Notes: generated from the sequence alone by a model not told the origin. A stretch of DNA of 64,000 bases from Paenibacillus sp. JDR-2 (GCF_000023585.1 NC_012914.1:1808501-1872500); one strand, 5' to 3'; positions 43,073 through 51,133 are shown, counted from the stretch's first letter. A program made the numbers and translations.

Positions 43073-43859
43073 TGTTAAGGTGATCGACGTCTCGCACCAT
43101 CAAGGCGCGATTAATTGGACTTCCGTTAAGTCGGACGGTGTGCAGGGCGTTTTCATCAAGGCGACTGAGGGCAGGACGGTCCTTGACGACAAGTTCGATG
43201 TTAACGCCAAGGGAGCTGCCGCAGTCGGCCTTGCAGTCGGCTATTACCACTACGCACATCCGGAGAATAACGACGCCCTTGTCGAGGCTGCTAAGTTCGC
43301 CAGCACAGTTAAGGGTTATAAAGCGGACTTCCCACATGTGCTGGACGTGGAGGGTAAGGCTGAGACGGTAGGCGGTGGAAAGCTATCTGCTTGGTGCGTG
43401 GCCTGGCTGCAGGAGGTAGAACGGATCACAGGCCATCCGGCTATGGTCTACACCGGGGCTAACTTCGCGAAGACTTACCTTGGCAAGCAACTTGCGCCTT
43501 GGCCGCTCTGGATCGCGCATTACGGGGCTACGACGCCGATGGCTAACAGCACATGGGATAAGTGGTCGGTCTTCCAATACACGTCCACAGGGGCTGTAAA
43601 GGGCATCACTGGTAACGTCGATATCAACGCAATGGAGAAAGTTTTCTACGACAAGTATACGAAACCTCCGGCACCCGTTAAGAAGGAGTATAGCATGGAA
43701 GAAGTTGCTGTCTATGTCGATGGCGTGAAACTCGTAGACGGCCTGTACGACAGCAAGGCGGGCATCACCTATGTCCCGGTCCGTTCGGTTGCGAATGCGC
43801 TCGGGGCTGACGTGAAGTGGAATGAGGAAGCAAAACGAGTCGATCTGACGAAGAAATAA
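43050..43859 (+). CDS. GH25 endolysin with C-terminal stalk domain
   Basis: The 269-residue muramidase has a GH25 barrel (~8-200) with 'VIDVSHHQGAINW' near the N-terminus and the catalytic DVE in 'VLDVEGKAE' (~98). The C-terminal ~60 residues ('VAVYVDGVKLVDGLYDSKAGITYVPVRSVANALGADVKWNEEAK') form a stalk/copper-amine-oxidase-like domain of the same type as the host protein at 2940-3533. This probably binds the cell wall. ATG 43050 follows GAAGGTGA. Confidence 0.92.
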   Translation: MQAKSASNVKVIDVSHHQGAINWTSVKSDGVQGVFIKATEGRTVLDDKFDVNAKGAAAVGLAVGYYHYAHPENNDALVEAAKFASTVKGYKADFPHVLDVEGKAETVGGGKLSAWCVAWLQEVERITGHPAMVYTGANFAKTYLGKQLAPWPLWIAHYGATTPMANSTWDKWSVFQYTSTGAVKGITGNVDINAMEKVFYDKYTKPPAPVKKEYSMEEVAVYVDGVKLVDGLYDSKAGITYVPVRSVANALGADVKWNEEAKRVDLTKK

Positions 43860-43862
43860 GGA

Positions 43863-43900
43863 AAGCCCACTGGCCAATGCGGCTGGTGGGCTTTTTTGCG
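43863..43900. terminator. Terminator at the end of the lysis genes
   Basis: AAGCCCACTGGCC and GGCTGGTGGGCTT with TTTTTT on the plus strand; convergent lipoprotein gene ends at its edge. Confidence 0.85.
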
Positions 43901-44452
43901 TTATTTAAACAGCTTGCGCATGTCATCGAAATTAGCTTGCGTTTCGGCATCATCGCTCTGTGCATAGACAAAGCCGAGCTTGCCTTCCATGTTCAATACA
44001 ATTAGCTCTTTGCTGGTATCGTCCTTACTCTGCACAAGAACGACCTTTCCTTTCAGCCCCGAAGTCTCATAGTCCTCCGAAGCAACGACCACTGGATTCT
44101 TAAACATATTTTCTTCCGAAGGTGTCGCATCTTGGCCTAGTGCAAAGATAGATTGTGTATCCGGCCGGATCTTCTCACTAACGAATTTCTTCGCTGCTTC
44201 CCTATCCGTACCATTCAGATAAATGTTAACGTAGTCCAGAGCAAGTTGCTCGTCTGCCGAAAGCTTCTTAGCTTCTTGTGGCGATGAAGGCTCCTGCGTT
44301 ACTTCTGGTGTTGCTGTGGCTGCCTCCATAGAAGGAGACTCTGCCGCCACTGTGGCTTTCGCTTCTTTAGCCGGCTCGTTATTGTTGCCGCCGCATCCCC
44401 CGAGAATGGCTGCTGTAATTAATGATAAAGCCAGTACGGATAATTTCTTCAA
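43901..44452 (-). CDS. Prophage lipoprotein of unknown function
   Basis: The 183-residue protein has a lipoprotein signal (MKKLSVLALSLITAAILGGC, lipobox LGGC, Cys ~20), a Ser/Pro/Glu linker (~25-60) and a globular domain. TTG at 44452 behind GAGGGG (8-nt spacing) is preferred to the in-frame GTG three codons upstream, which overlaps the ribosome site. It is transcribed against the late operon, as lysogenically expressed morons are. A surface role in the lysogen is likely. Confidence 0.75.
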   Translation of the reverse strand: MKKLSVLALSLITAAILGGCGGNNNEPAKEAKATVAAESPSMEAATATPEVTQEPSSPQEAKKLSADEQLALDYVNIYLNGTDREAAKKFVSEKIRPDTQSIFALGQDATPSEENMFKNPVVVASEDYETSGLKGKVVLVQSKDDTSKELIVLNMEGKLGFVYAQSDDAETQANFDDMRKLFK

Positions 44453-44512
44453 ATCTGGCACCCCTCACAAGTTTTTGGAATTAATACCCACTATAATACA
44501 AACCCTTCTGAC

Positions 44513-44734
44513 CTACCACCCAAAATCTCTCAACGAAACATCTTCACCGGTCATCTTCCGGATCGCTGCGACAAGTGCGTTCTTCGAAATATCCCGCAGC
44601 GGCTCGTTCTTGCTGCATGCCTTGGTCACTGTGTCTTTGCTCACTCCGCTTATACGCACCAGCTCCCCATGAGGTATCTTTTTTTTATCAACAAACTCCC
44701 CGAAAGGACTTCTCGCCTTACCTAATCCATACAT
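44513..44734 (-). CDS. Small XRE-type HTH regulator
   Basis: The 73-residue protein has a helix-turn-helix around 'GELVRISGVSKDTVTKACSKNEPL' (~25-48). ATG 44734 follows minus-strand GAGGGTG with 7-nt spacing. It is divergent from the ParM-like operon, and a perfect 11-bp inverted repeat lies in the intergenic region. It is the likely local repressor of the accessory block. Confidence 0.75.
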   Translation of the reverse strand: MYGLGKARSPFGEFVDKKKIPHGELVRISGVSKDTVTKACSKNEPLRDISKNALVAAIRKMTGEDVSLRDFGW

Positions 44735-44756
44735 ACTTATCCACCCTCGTTCCATA

Positions 44757-44825
44757 TTCCTAACTCTTTTAAAGTGTGGACAAATCTACTGAAAAAAATA
44801 CAAGCAGGTCCGAGAGAGTTAGGAA
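44757..44825. promoter_or_regulatory. Candidate operator pair between XRE gene and ParM-like operon
   Basis: TTCCTAACTCT (44757-44767) and its exact reverse complement AGAGTTAGGAA (44815-44825) are separated by 47 bp in the divergent intergenic region. Binding of the XRE protein to both arms could loop the DNA and repress both directions. Confidence 0.5.
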
Positions 44826-44940
44826 ACATGAACAAGCTTCCCCCATAGGCTAGTGACATAACCAGTGATTAACCGACAGGCTTCAACAGCTTGGTAATGG
44901 TAACACCGGTGGCGACAGCTTAGAGGAGGCGATTGATGGC

Positions 44941-45738
44941 ATGAGCATTCTAACAATCGACGGTGGCGGTTCGACAATAAAGGTCTATGACGGCGATCAG
45001 GTCCGGCAGTTCCCGTCAACAATTAGCTACGACTGGCGTCCGCGGAACATCGAAAGCAAAGGGCAATTCGATTTCGAGTGGGAGTACAACGGCGAGAAAG
45101 GCTTTGCCGGCACACTGGCGCAGCGGGAGAGTGATTGCGCGGATAGCTTAAAAGGAGACACGAAAGCACATCCGGAGGCGGCCTTGCGTGTATTGCTTGC
45201 ATTACACCAATACTGCCCGGACCCGGCGCCAAAGATCATTGTCGGCCAGCCGATCAAGACGCACACGCCTGACGAAAAGAATGCAATCAAAGGAATGCTC
45301 CTAAACCGCAGGCATGACATCACGGTTAACGGGCAGCGCCGCATTATTTTGATTCAACGTTGCGAGGTCGCGGCGGAAGGTGTATCTGCCGGCCTGTTGA
45401 TTCCGGTCGGCGGGACTATCCGGGTTATTGATATCGGCAGCGGGACCGTGAACTTCGGGACCTTAATCGATAGGCAGTTCAATGATTTGGGGAGCTTTAC
45501 GCTAAGCACAGGAGTGGAGACGACGAGAGGCGGTGTAGCGGCGCTGGCTCATCAAATTGCTCGAGCAGCGAGGGCGGCAAAGTGGCAGCCAGAGGAGAAG
45601 GTCAATCTGTGCGGCGGCGGTGCTCTAGTGATGTTGGAACTGCTGAGACCGTACTTCCCGAATGTTGGGGTTATTCCGGATCCGGTTACGGCCAATGTTC
45701 GGGCATTCCATATGATCGCGAGGAAGGTGTATGGCTAA
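44941..45738 (+). CDS. ParM-like actin-family ATPase
   Basis: The 265-residue protein has actin-fold signatures: phosphate-1 'ILTIDGGGSTIKVY' (residues 3-16), phosphate-2 'IRVIDIGSGTVNFG' (~163), and adenosine motif 'VNLCGGGALVML' (~223). The short length and sequence texture fit ParM/StbA-type or Alp plasmid-segregation filaments. With the small downstream partner it would form a partition pair. GAGGAGG lies 11 bases upstream. Phage-encoded actins can also position replication or virions. Confidence 0.8.
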   Translation: MSILTIDGGGSTIKVYDGDQVRQFPSTISYDWRPRNIESKGQFDFEWEYNGEKGFAGTLAQRESDCADSLKGDTKAHPEAALRVLLALHQYCPDPAPKIIVGQPIKTHTPDEKNAIKGMLLNRRHDITVNGQRRIILIQRCEVAAEGVSAGLLIPVGGTIRVIDIGSGTVNFGTLIDRQFNDLGSFTLSTGVETTRGGVAALAHQIARAARAAKWQPEEKVNLCGGGALVMLELLRPYFPNVGVIPDPVTANVRAFHMIARKVYG

Positions 45739-45946
45739 GAAAATCAATAAGGTGCCGGTTTGCTTTAATATGCTGGACCCGGACCAGGCGAAGATGCATG
45801 AATGGGTGTGCAGCCGGCCGAATAGGTCGGGTTATCTCAAGAGGCTTATTCAGAGGGATATGGAAGGCGGATCGGCGGTGGCTAGTTCTTACCATCCTGC
45901 TGCAGCTGTCGGAGACGATGAATTCAATGCAAGTTCATTCATATGA
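45731..45946 (+). CDS. ParR-like small DNA-binding protein
   Basis: The 71-residue protein overlaps the actin gene by 8 bases. 'VPVCFNMLDPDQAKMHEWVCSRPNRSGYLKRLIQRDM' has the beta strand plus two helices of ribbon-helix-helix ParR/AlfB adaptors, which bind the centromere and the filament. The C-terminal tail ('GDDEFNASSFI') could contact the filament. Centromere repeats were not identified with confidence. Confidence 0.6.
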   Translation: MAKKINKVPVCFNMLDPDQAKMHEWVCSRPNRSGYLKRLIQRDMEGGSAVASSYHPAAAVGDDEFNASSFI

Positions 45947-45958
45947 GGAGGAATTATC

Positions 45959-46171
45959 GTGACAATCAAAATTAACGGAAGGGAGATCGAGAAGATTGAA
46001 GAGCTCGAAAGATTGGAACAGCACTACTTCGAAGTTCTCAAGACAACAGCTTATATTATCCTCGGCTGTATCGCTGTCGTTTGTTTGCATGGGGTTATTG
46101 ACGCCCTTGCCGGCATGGGCTTTGATTTCGGGACGGATCGTCTCATCAATGCTTTTAAGGCGTTTAAATAG
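45959..46171 (+). CDS. Small single-pass membrane protein
   Basis: The 70-residue product starts at GTG behind AGGAGG. Residues 1-25 are charged; ~30-50 are a membrane segment ('AYIILGCIAVVCLHGVIDALAG'). It is co-oriented with the ATPase cluster and may be a pilin-like or channel component; no family recognised. Confidence 0.6.
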   Translation: MTIKINGREIEKIEELERLEQHYFEVLKTTAYIILGCIAVVCLHGVIDALAGMGFDFGTDRLINAFKAFK

Positions 46172-46271
46172 CAAAAACCGCCATGGGCGCAGTACGGGCA
46201 AGGCGCTGCGGGCGGTTTACCCTCAGCCTATGACATCCAATCGTAAATGATGCAAGTACAGGAGGGAGATC

Positions 46272-46718
46272 ATGAAATTTTGTTTGACTGAGGCCGGGAT
46301 GTGCGAAATCGTACCGCTGCCACATAACTATAGCTGCAATCAAATTAACCATATCGAGCGGTTCCTTGAGAAGGTGAAAGCCGGCGCGCGGATCATAGTC
46401 GAACACATCGATCGCCATAAGGTGATATACCGGATTGGCGCCATGACACTGGTGCTACTGATCGGTTTAGATGTGACGGCGTTCGCTGCTGATGCCAGTA
46501 TCGATGCAAACGCAGGTAAGCTTTACCACAAACTCATTGGAATAGGGAAATGGGTCGTTCTAATCAAAGGTGCATTCGACACGATCAGCTCCACGGTTCA
46601 AGGTGATTTCGTGCAAGCTCGTAAATCGGGGTTAGCGTATCTGCTGGTGTACGTAATCTTACTGGGTCTTCCTTGGGCCTTTAACCAAGTAGAAGTCCTG
46701 TTTGAGGAAGTGACCTGA
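46272..46718 (+). CDS. Multi-pass membrane protein, VirB2/TrbC-like layout
   Basis: The 148-residue product has a ~50-residue cytoplasmic N-terminus, then 'IGAMTLVLLIGLDVTAFAADA', which looks like a membrane signal with a cleavage-like AFA-AD, then two further hydrophobic helices (~92-110, ~122-142). The pattern resembles pilin/channel subunits of conjugation systems, but similarity is only structural. ATG 46272 follows GGAGGGAG. Confidence 0.55.
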   Translation: MKFCLTEAGMCEIVPLPHNYSCNQINHIERFLEKVKAGARIIVEHIDRHKVIYRIGAMTLVLLIGLDVTAFAADASIDANAGKLYHKLIGIGKWVVLIKGAFDTISSTVQGDFVQARKSGLAYLLVYVILLGLPWAFNQVEVLFEEVT

Positions 46719-46719
46719 T

Positions 46720-47415
46720 ATGCCAATGAAATTCCGTATTTCATCAGAGTATGGAGTGCTGGAGGAGATCCGCGGCGGCCGGGTCCACAGTGGTATTGAT
46801 CTGGCAATGCCGCGGGGCACTGAGCTCCACAGCATTGCTGACGGCACAATCGAGAAAGTCGTTCATAACAACTTGATTGGCAATGGCGTTCACGTCCGGA
46901 CGGCGGATGGCGACGTTCATATTTACGGACACCTCGACAAAGTATCCGTTCGTCCTGGCGAACACGTTGACGCAGGAGATCTGCTAGGGCTCAGCGGGAA
47001 CACCGGGCACAGCACCGGACCGCATCTCCACTTTTCACTGCTGCATGACGGCAAGCCCGCGGACCCGACTTCTCTGGTCAATGCTCTACAGCATTACTCC
47101 GGAGAGATTGCGGGTCCGTCATTCCTCGGAATTAAAGGTCCGGCGCTGATGATTACAGACCACTTTACACACGGCAGAGGCATTGGTGACGCTGTGAAGG
47201 ATCAATTGGCTCATAGTATGGCGGCACACGTTCTGGATTGGCTGCAGGCGGCTTCTATGGCCCTCTATGAATTGAGCTATGGAATTGGACTGATTGGATG
47301 TGCTGTGCTTATTATCCTTGGCACAGTGGGTCTCAAGAACGGATACAGATGGGCTGGTCTAACTTTTACATCAGTGGCATTAATACGATACTTGTTGGGC
47401 GGTGTGGCAAAGTGA
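46720..47415 (+). CDS. M23 peptidase with C-terminal membrane segments
   Basis: The 231-residue protein opens directly with an M23 zinc-peptidase domain: 'HSGIDLAMPRG' (His/Asp ligands, ~23-33), 'VHIYGHLDK' and 'GPHLHFSLL' (~105). Two hydrophobic segments lie at ~184-203 and ~210-228. No N-terminal signal peptide is present, so the domain would have to be exported by the C-terminal anchors, an odd topology. In conjugation clusters such enzymes open peptidoglycan locally. Its stop overlaps the ATPase start (GTGA). Confidence 0.8.
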   Translation: MPMKFRISSEYGVLEEIRGGRVHSGIDLAMPRGTELHSIADGTIEKVVHNNLIGNGVHVRTADGDVHIYGHLDKVSVRPGEHVDAGDLLGLSGNTGHSTGPHLHFSLLHDGKPADPTSLVNALQHYSGEIAGPSFLGIKGPALMITDHFTHGRGIGDAVKDQLAHSMAAHVLDWLQAASMALYELSYGIGLIGCAVLIILGTVGLKNGYRWAGLTFTSVALIRYLLGGVAK

Positions 47416-49754
47416 AGAGCATTGCAATTACGAAATACCTGCAGGTAACAAAGCCTGAATACGTCTATCTCCGCATTAAGCCGAATAACTCTGTCCGGAA
47501 TCAAGGCACTCATAAAGTAGCCCGGGCAATTGCCGCCCTGTATAGGTCCGTGCTGGCTAACGTCAAGATTGAAGAGCACAAACTGATTAAAGCATTGGGC
47601 CGGGAATTCGTACTCGGCACCCGGTACCGATACACGATGCCGGCTAAGGTGGCCTATTATATTTACATGGAGCAGCGGAAGGTTGAATTCTATTTCATCG
47701 TGCCGCGACAGCACTTGGCGTTCTTGCGAGAGAAGTTGTCGGACGTGTGGGGGCAGGTAACGATCGAGGAGGTTCCGGAGCTCCCGGGATTCAGTCCGGC
47801 CGCGACTCGGTATGAATTGGTGTATGAGAAGGAGGATGCACTCAGTACTGCCACCGATCGCCGGAACAATGATCTACTGGTCAGCAATCTGAACGCCGTG
47901 GAGCTGCTGGAGGAAGGTGATAAGCTGGCTGTGCTATATAATTTCATCCCGACTGCTCAACTTAGCTGGCGGCACCTTTACAAGGCTACGATCGACAAGG
48001 TTAATCGCCGGTTGCCGGTGGACCGGGATAAGATGGGTGGATGGTTCCTGTTCCGATATCTGATCGCGGCAGGGAATGCGGTCTTTAAAGAAATTGCAGA
48101 ATCGCTCGGAGGGAAAGGGTCATCTTCGGCCGGTGGGGATTATATGGATGCGCTGCTTGATCGTTTGAACGGCGCGCGCCGGATCAGCGAGAGCACATCT
48201 AAGAAGGCGACTAGCACAGTTATTGATACGCAGATCGTTGTAATGGCGGAGAGCGATGATAAACTCCGGGAGCGTAACGCGGCGCGCAGCCTGGCACAGT
48301 CATTCGATACTGTTTCGGACGACAACCGGCTGCTGTATAAGCCATACCGGCGACAATTCCACTTTACGGACCGCTACCTGCCGGGAGCGTCCAAGAACAA
48401 GGTTGGAGATCAGGAGGCGCAGAACTTCATTGCTCTGGCCGGCCGCGATGTGCTCGAGCGATATAACTTCATTGATCGCGTAGAGACGCAGGAAACGCAG
48501 GTCCCGGACGATCTAAAGCAAGGCGTCATGTGCATCGGGACCAACACTTATCGCGGTCATGAGCAGGCTGCATACCTATCGAGCGACCGAGAATTCCAGA
48601 ACCTTACGACAGTTCTTATTGGTCCGACTCGCGCGGGTAAGTCAACGCTGATCGGAAACCTAAGCCGCGATGCGATTAACGCCGGCGAGTGTGTTATCAT
48701 CTTCGATTTCGTTGGCCAATGCGAATTGAGTCGAGAAGTAGATGCTGTAATTCCACAGGATAAGGTGTTGGTCATAGAATGCGGCGCCGTCCGTAAGATG
48801 CAGGGAATCGGTTATAACGAGGTAGGAATCAGCGCGGATCCATTCGAAGCTTACGACAATGCGAAGAAGCAAACCACTCAGTTGATGACGCTGGTCAATT
48901 CGATCAATGCTGAGGAGAAGAAGCTATCAGCAAAGATGCAACGCTACCTCGTCAGCGCTTCGTTGGTCGCCTTTAGCAGCGGCGGCAGCGTTAGGGAAGT
49001 ATTTGATTGCCTACAAGACCACGAGGTCCGTGAGCGCCTTATACGACTCGTTCCAAAAGTTCAAAGCGATAACCTACTCAAGTACATTCGCTGGCTCGGT
49101 GAACTAAATGAACTTGATAAGAGTGGAAAAATCGTTGGAACGAAGGACACAAATGTCGTTGGTATCATCGATCGGCTTAACCAATTGGAGCAGAATGCCT
49201 ATATGGAGAGGATGCTTGATAAAGGAACGGCCGGAAACGTCGACCTGGTTAATGAAATGCAGAAGAACCAGCTGATCTGTATCCGGATGCCGTCGGATAT
49301 GTTCAGCACAGACCAGGAGCGTGACGTCTACACGACTTACTGGAGCACTAAGATATGGCTGGCGCTGCAAATGAGGAGTAAGCGTCTCGGCGGCGACCGG
49401 AGCAAAATGGTGAAGGTTAATCTAGTCGTTGATGAGCTATATCAAGTCGAGCACACAGAGCAGTTCATGCGAAGCAAGCTCAGCCAATATGCCAAGTTCG
49501 GACTGAAGCCAATCATCTCAGCGCACTACCTTAACCAGATCCGGCACATCCGCGACGAGCTGCGGTCGGCCAATGCATCATATATGCTGATAGCCGGCTG
49601 TGACAAGAAGAATTACGACGAGCTCAAGAGTGAGCTTTATCCTTACCAGGAAGAGGATCTTCTTAAGCTGCCGCGATACCATAGCCTGAACCTGATCAAG
49701 AATAAAGATGGATATGCACGGTTTATTACCAAACTTCCTAGACCGGTGTGTTGA
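47412..49754 (+). CDS. VirB4/TraG-like conjugation-type ATPase
   Basis: The 780-residue protein has an N-terminal ~350-residue membrane-proximal/linker part and a RecA-like motor with Walker A 'LIGPTRAGKSTLIGNL' (~404) and Walker B 'VNLVVDELYQVE' (~676). 'KFGLKPIISAHYLNQI' is the sensor region. It resembles HerA-FtsK superfamily pumps of conjugative elements. GTG 47412 overlaps the M23 stop; an earlier in-frame start would overlap that gene by over 100 bases. No relaxase or other type IV secretion gene is seen in the window. Confidence 0.75.
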   Translation: MKSIAITKYLQVTKPEYVYLRIKPNNSVRNQGTHKVARAIAALYRSVLANVKIEEHKLIKALGREFVLGTRYRYTMPAKVAYYIYMEQRKVEFYFIVPRQHLAFLREKLSDVWGQVTIEEVPELPGFSPAATRYELVYEKEDALSTATDRRNNDLLVSNLNAVELLEEGDKLAVLYNFIPTAQLSWRHLYKATIDKVNRRLPVDRDKMGGWFLFRYLIAAGNAVFKEIAESLGGKGSSSAGGDYMDALLDRLNGARRISESTSKKATSTVIDTQIVVMAESDDKLRERNAARSLAQSFDTVSDDNRLLYKPYRRQFHFTDRYLPGASKNKVGDQEAQNFIALAGRDVLERYNFIDRVETQETQVPDDLKQGVMCIGTNTYRGHEQAAYLSSDREFQNLTTVLIGPTRAGKSTLIGNLSRDAINAGECVIIFDFVGQCELSREVDAVIPQDKVLVIECGAVRKMQGIGYNEVGISADPFEAYDNAKKQTTQLMTLVNSINAEEKKLSAKMQRYLVSASLVAFSSGGSVREVFDCLQDHEVRERLIRLVPKVQSDNLLKYIRWLGELNELDKSGKIVGTKDTNVVGIIDRLNQLEQNAYMERMLDKGTAGNVDLVNEMQKNQLICIRMPSDMFSTDQERDVYTTYWSTKIWLALQMRSKRLGGDRSKMVKVNLVVDELYQVEHTEQFMRSKLSQYAKFGLKPIISAHYLNQIRHIRDELRSANASYMLIAGCDKKNYDELKSELYPYQEEDLLKLPRYHSLNLIKNKDGYARFITKLPRPVC

Positions 49755-49814
49755 AGGTGTATCGAAATATGTGTCGAAATAGCTTAACTAAGATATTATT
49801 AATGGAGGTTAGAA

Positions 49815-50077
49815 ATGATATCAGGTTTGGATGAACCTTATTGCACTGAGGAAGAAATGGAAGCGTATCGAAATTAACGGATGATGAACTCTGTAAGTAT
49901 TTCAAAGGTAATAATGATTGGTTTGAGTCTAAAGAATTAGCGTTAGATAATATTTTATATGTCGATACCATGAAATACCTCGAGGAACATAAGAAATTAT
50001 TTGAACCTGGTGAATTGGGTAGGTTGGTTATATATGAGATGGCAGTACGTTTCCATAAAGAGAAATCTCCTGGTTGA
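49815..50077 (+). pseudogene. Frameshifted small gene
   Basis: A good site (GGAGG) and ATG 49815 open MISGLDEPYCTEEEMEAYRN, which stops at 49875-49877. The -1 frame is open at this point and continues 'KLTDDELCKYFKGNNDWFES ... GELGRLVIYEMAVRFHKEKSPG' to 50075-50077. One extra A in the A-run at 49871-49873 would fuse both into an 87-88-residue acidic protein. The simplest reading is a single-base deletion in a phage gene, or a sequencing error. Confidence 0.6.
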
Positions 50078-50098
50078 TAAAAAACCAGGAGATTTTTT
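50062..50098 (+). terminator. Rho-independent terminator
   Basis: AAATCTCCTGGTT and AACCAGGAGATTT with TTTTT; it separates the ATPase unit from the agr-type operon. Confidence 0.9.
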
Positions 50099-50192
50099 CG
50101 TTTTTATATTACATAACATGGGAACAAAGGATATAAGACGAATATTGTCGAATGGAGTGAATGTGAAAAAATACCTAAAAAAAATGAGAAAG

Positions 50193-50246
50193 TGTATTGC
50201 AAACAATACAGTGGAGGTGTTATATTTGTATTGCAAACAATACAGT
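50193..50246 (+). promoter_or_regulatory. Tandem palindromic operators over a promoter
   Basis: TGTATTGCAAACAATACA occurs twice (50193-50210 and 50227-50244), each an 18-bp inverted repeat (TGTATTG-CAAA-CAATACA). A promoter TTGCAA (50197-50202), 18 bp, TATATT (50221-50226) lies across them: the first copy covers the -35 and the second the start region. This is the layout of a tightly repressed promoter for the operon that follows. Confidence 0.65.
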
Positions 50247-50284
50247 TTGCCCTCAAAAGCAAGCAAGGAGGGAGCTGGTTAAGC

Positions 50285-50494
50285 ATGAAAGATAATAAGA
50301 TTTTCACAACTTATTCTTCCAGAGAAGCAGCGGAGTTATGGAGACTTTCAGAAAACACAGTGACGCAATGGTGTAATAGAGGAAGGTTTGAAGAATGGGA
50401 AGCAAGAAAATCAGCAAAAGTTTGGATCGTAACTAGAGAAGGAATGGTTCGCCTTACAGGCAGAGAGCCTGGAGGTAATGCTGAGGGGGATTAG
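50285..50494 (+). CDS. Small HTH (excisionase/MerR-type) regulator
   Basis: The 69-residue protein has a helix-turn-helix of the excisionase class: 'SSREAAELWRLSENTVTQWCNRGRFEEWEARKSAKVWIVTREGM'. AAGGAGGGAG lies 10 bases upstream. As first gene behind the tandem palindromes it may autoregulate the operon, though such folds also act as recombination directionality factors. Confidence 0.72.
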   Translation: MKDNKIFTTYSSREAAELWRLSENTVTQWCNRGRFEEWEARKSAKVWIVTREGMVRLTGREPGGNAEGD

Positions 50495-50497
50495 AGG

Positions 50498-51133
50498 ATG
50501 CTTGATTTTGTCTGGTTCATGCTCTTCTCGACAATTGAAGGCTTAGCAGTTTATGCATTTATGTTGTATATCTTTAGGTTTAAGTTAACTGACTACATCC
50601 TGCCGGTTTTAATCTTGATAGTGCTTATGAATCTACAGAGCTTTTACATGAGGGAAGACACACATTTCCCATTCGTTGTACCAGTCATCAACTTACTATT
50701 CTCAGTCCTGTTTATGAAGTATATTGTTCGAATGCCCTTGCTAGGATCTGTGGTATCAGCCGGGATCGGGTATGTAGCTTTCGGTTTAGTCCAACTATTA
50801 ATTGCCTATTCATCCGGTGGATACTTATCGGTCGAACAAGTCCAGACGGTTGCGTACAAGGGTTACATCATACAGCTATTAACTGGAGTAATCGGCGTCT
50901 TGATCGCCCACACGCTTTACAAATTCGGAATTGGATTTGCGAATGACTTCGAGAAATACCGGTTCAAATGGGAAAGCAAGCTGGTCTTTATAACATGCAT
51001 TTTATTCTGTCTGGCAATGGGTGTTGTGGTCTACATTGGGAACTTGTACATACTGCTTACCTTTTTCATAATCTCAATGATGATCTTCCTTTACTACGCA
51101 ATGAGAAAGGAGCAAGAAGAAAGTGATAGTTAA
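50498..51133 (+). CDS. Polytopic membrane protein, AgrC-sensor-like without kinase
   Basis: The 211-residue product has about six membrane segments, starting 'FSTIEGLAVYAFMLYIFRF' and ending 'LYILLTFFIISMMIFLYYAMRKEQEESDS'. The topology resembles the peptide-sensing half of AgrC, but the protein stops after the last membrane segment: no dimerisation or ATPase domain follows. With a LytTR regulator in the same operon it may act as a membrane inhibitor like HdrM/BrsM. Its end overlaps agrB by 11 bases. Confidence 0.65.
   Translation: MLDFVWFMLFSTIEGLAVYAFMLYIFRFKLTDYILPVLILIVLMNLQSFYMREDTHFPFVVPVINLLFSVLFMKYIVRMPLLGSVVSAGIGYVAFGLVQLLIAYSSGGYLSVEQVQTVAYKGYIIQLLTGVIGVLIAHTLYKFGIGFANDFEKYRFKWESKLVFITCILFCLAMGVVVYIGNLYILLTFFIISMMIFLYYAMRKEQEESDS

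Noticed and set aside
44830..44935. Short repeats (AGTGA..TAACC twice, CAGCTT twice) as a parC centromere for the ParM/ParR-like pair.
   Set aside because: Repeats are too short and few to separate from chance; a real centromere usually has longer iterons.
50163..50282. GTG-started 39-residue frame (MKKYLKKMRKCIANNTVEVL...) with a GGAG upstream, just before the HTH gene.
   Set aside because: It covers the promoter and both palindromic operators of the agr-type operon; the repeats are read in different frames. More likely regulatory DNA than a gene.
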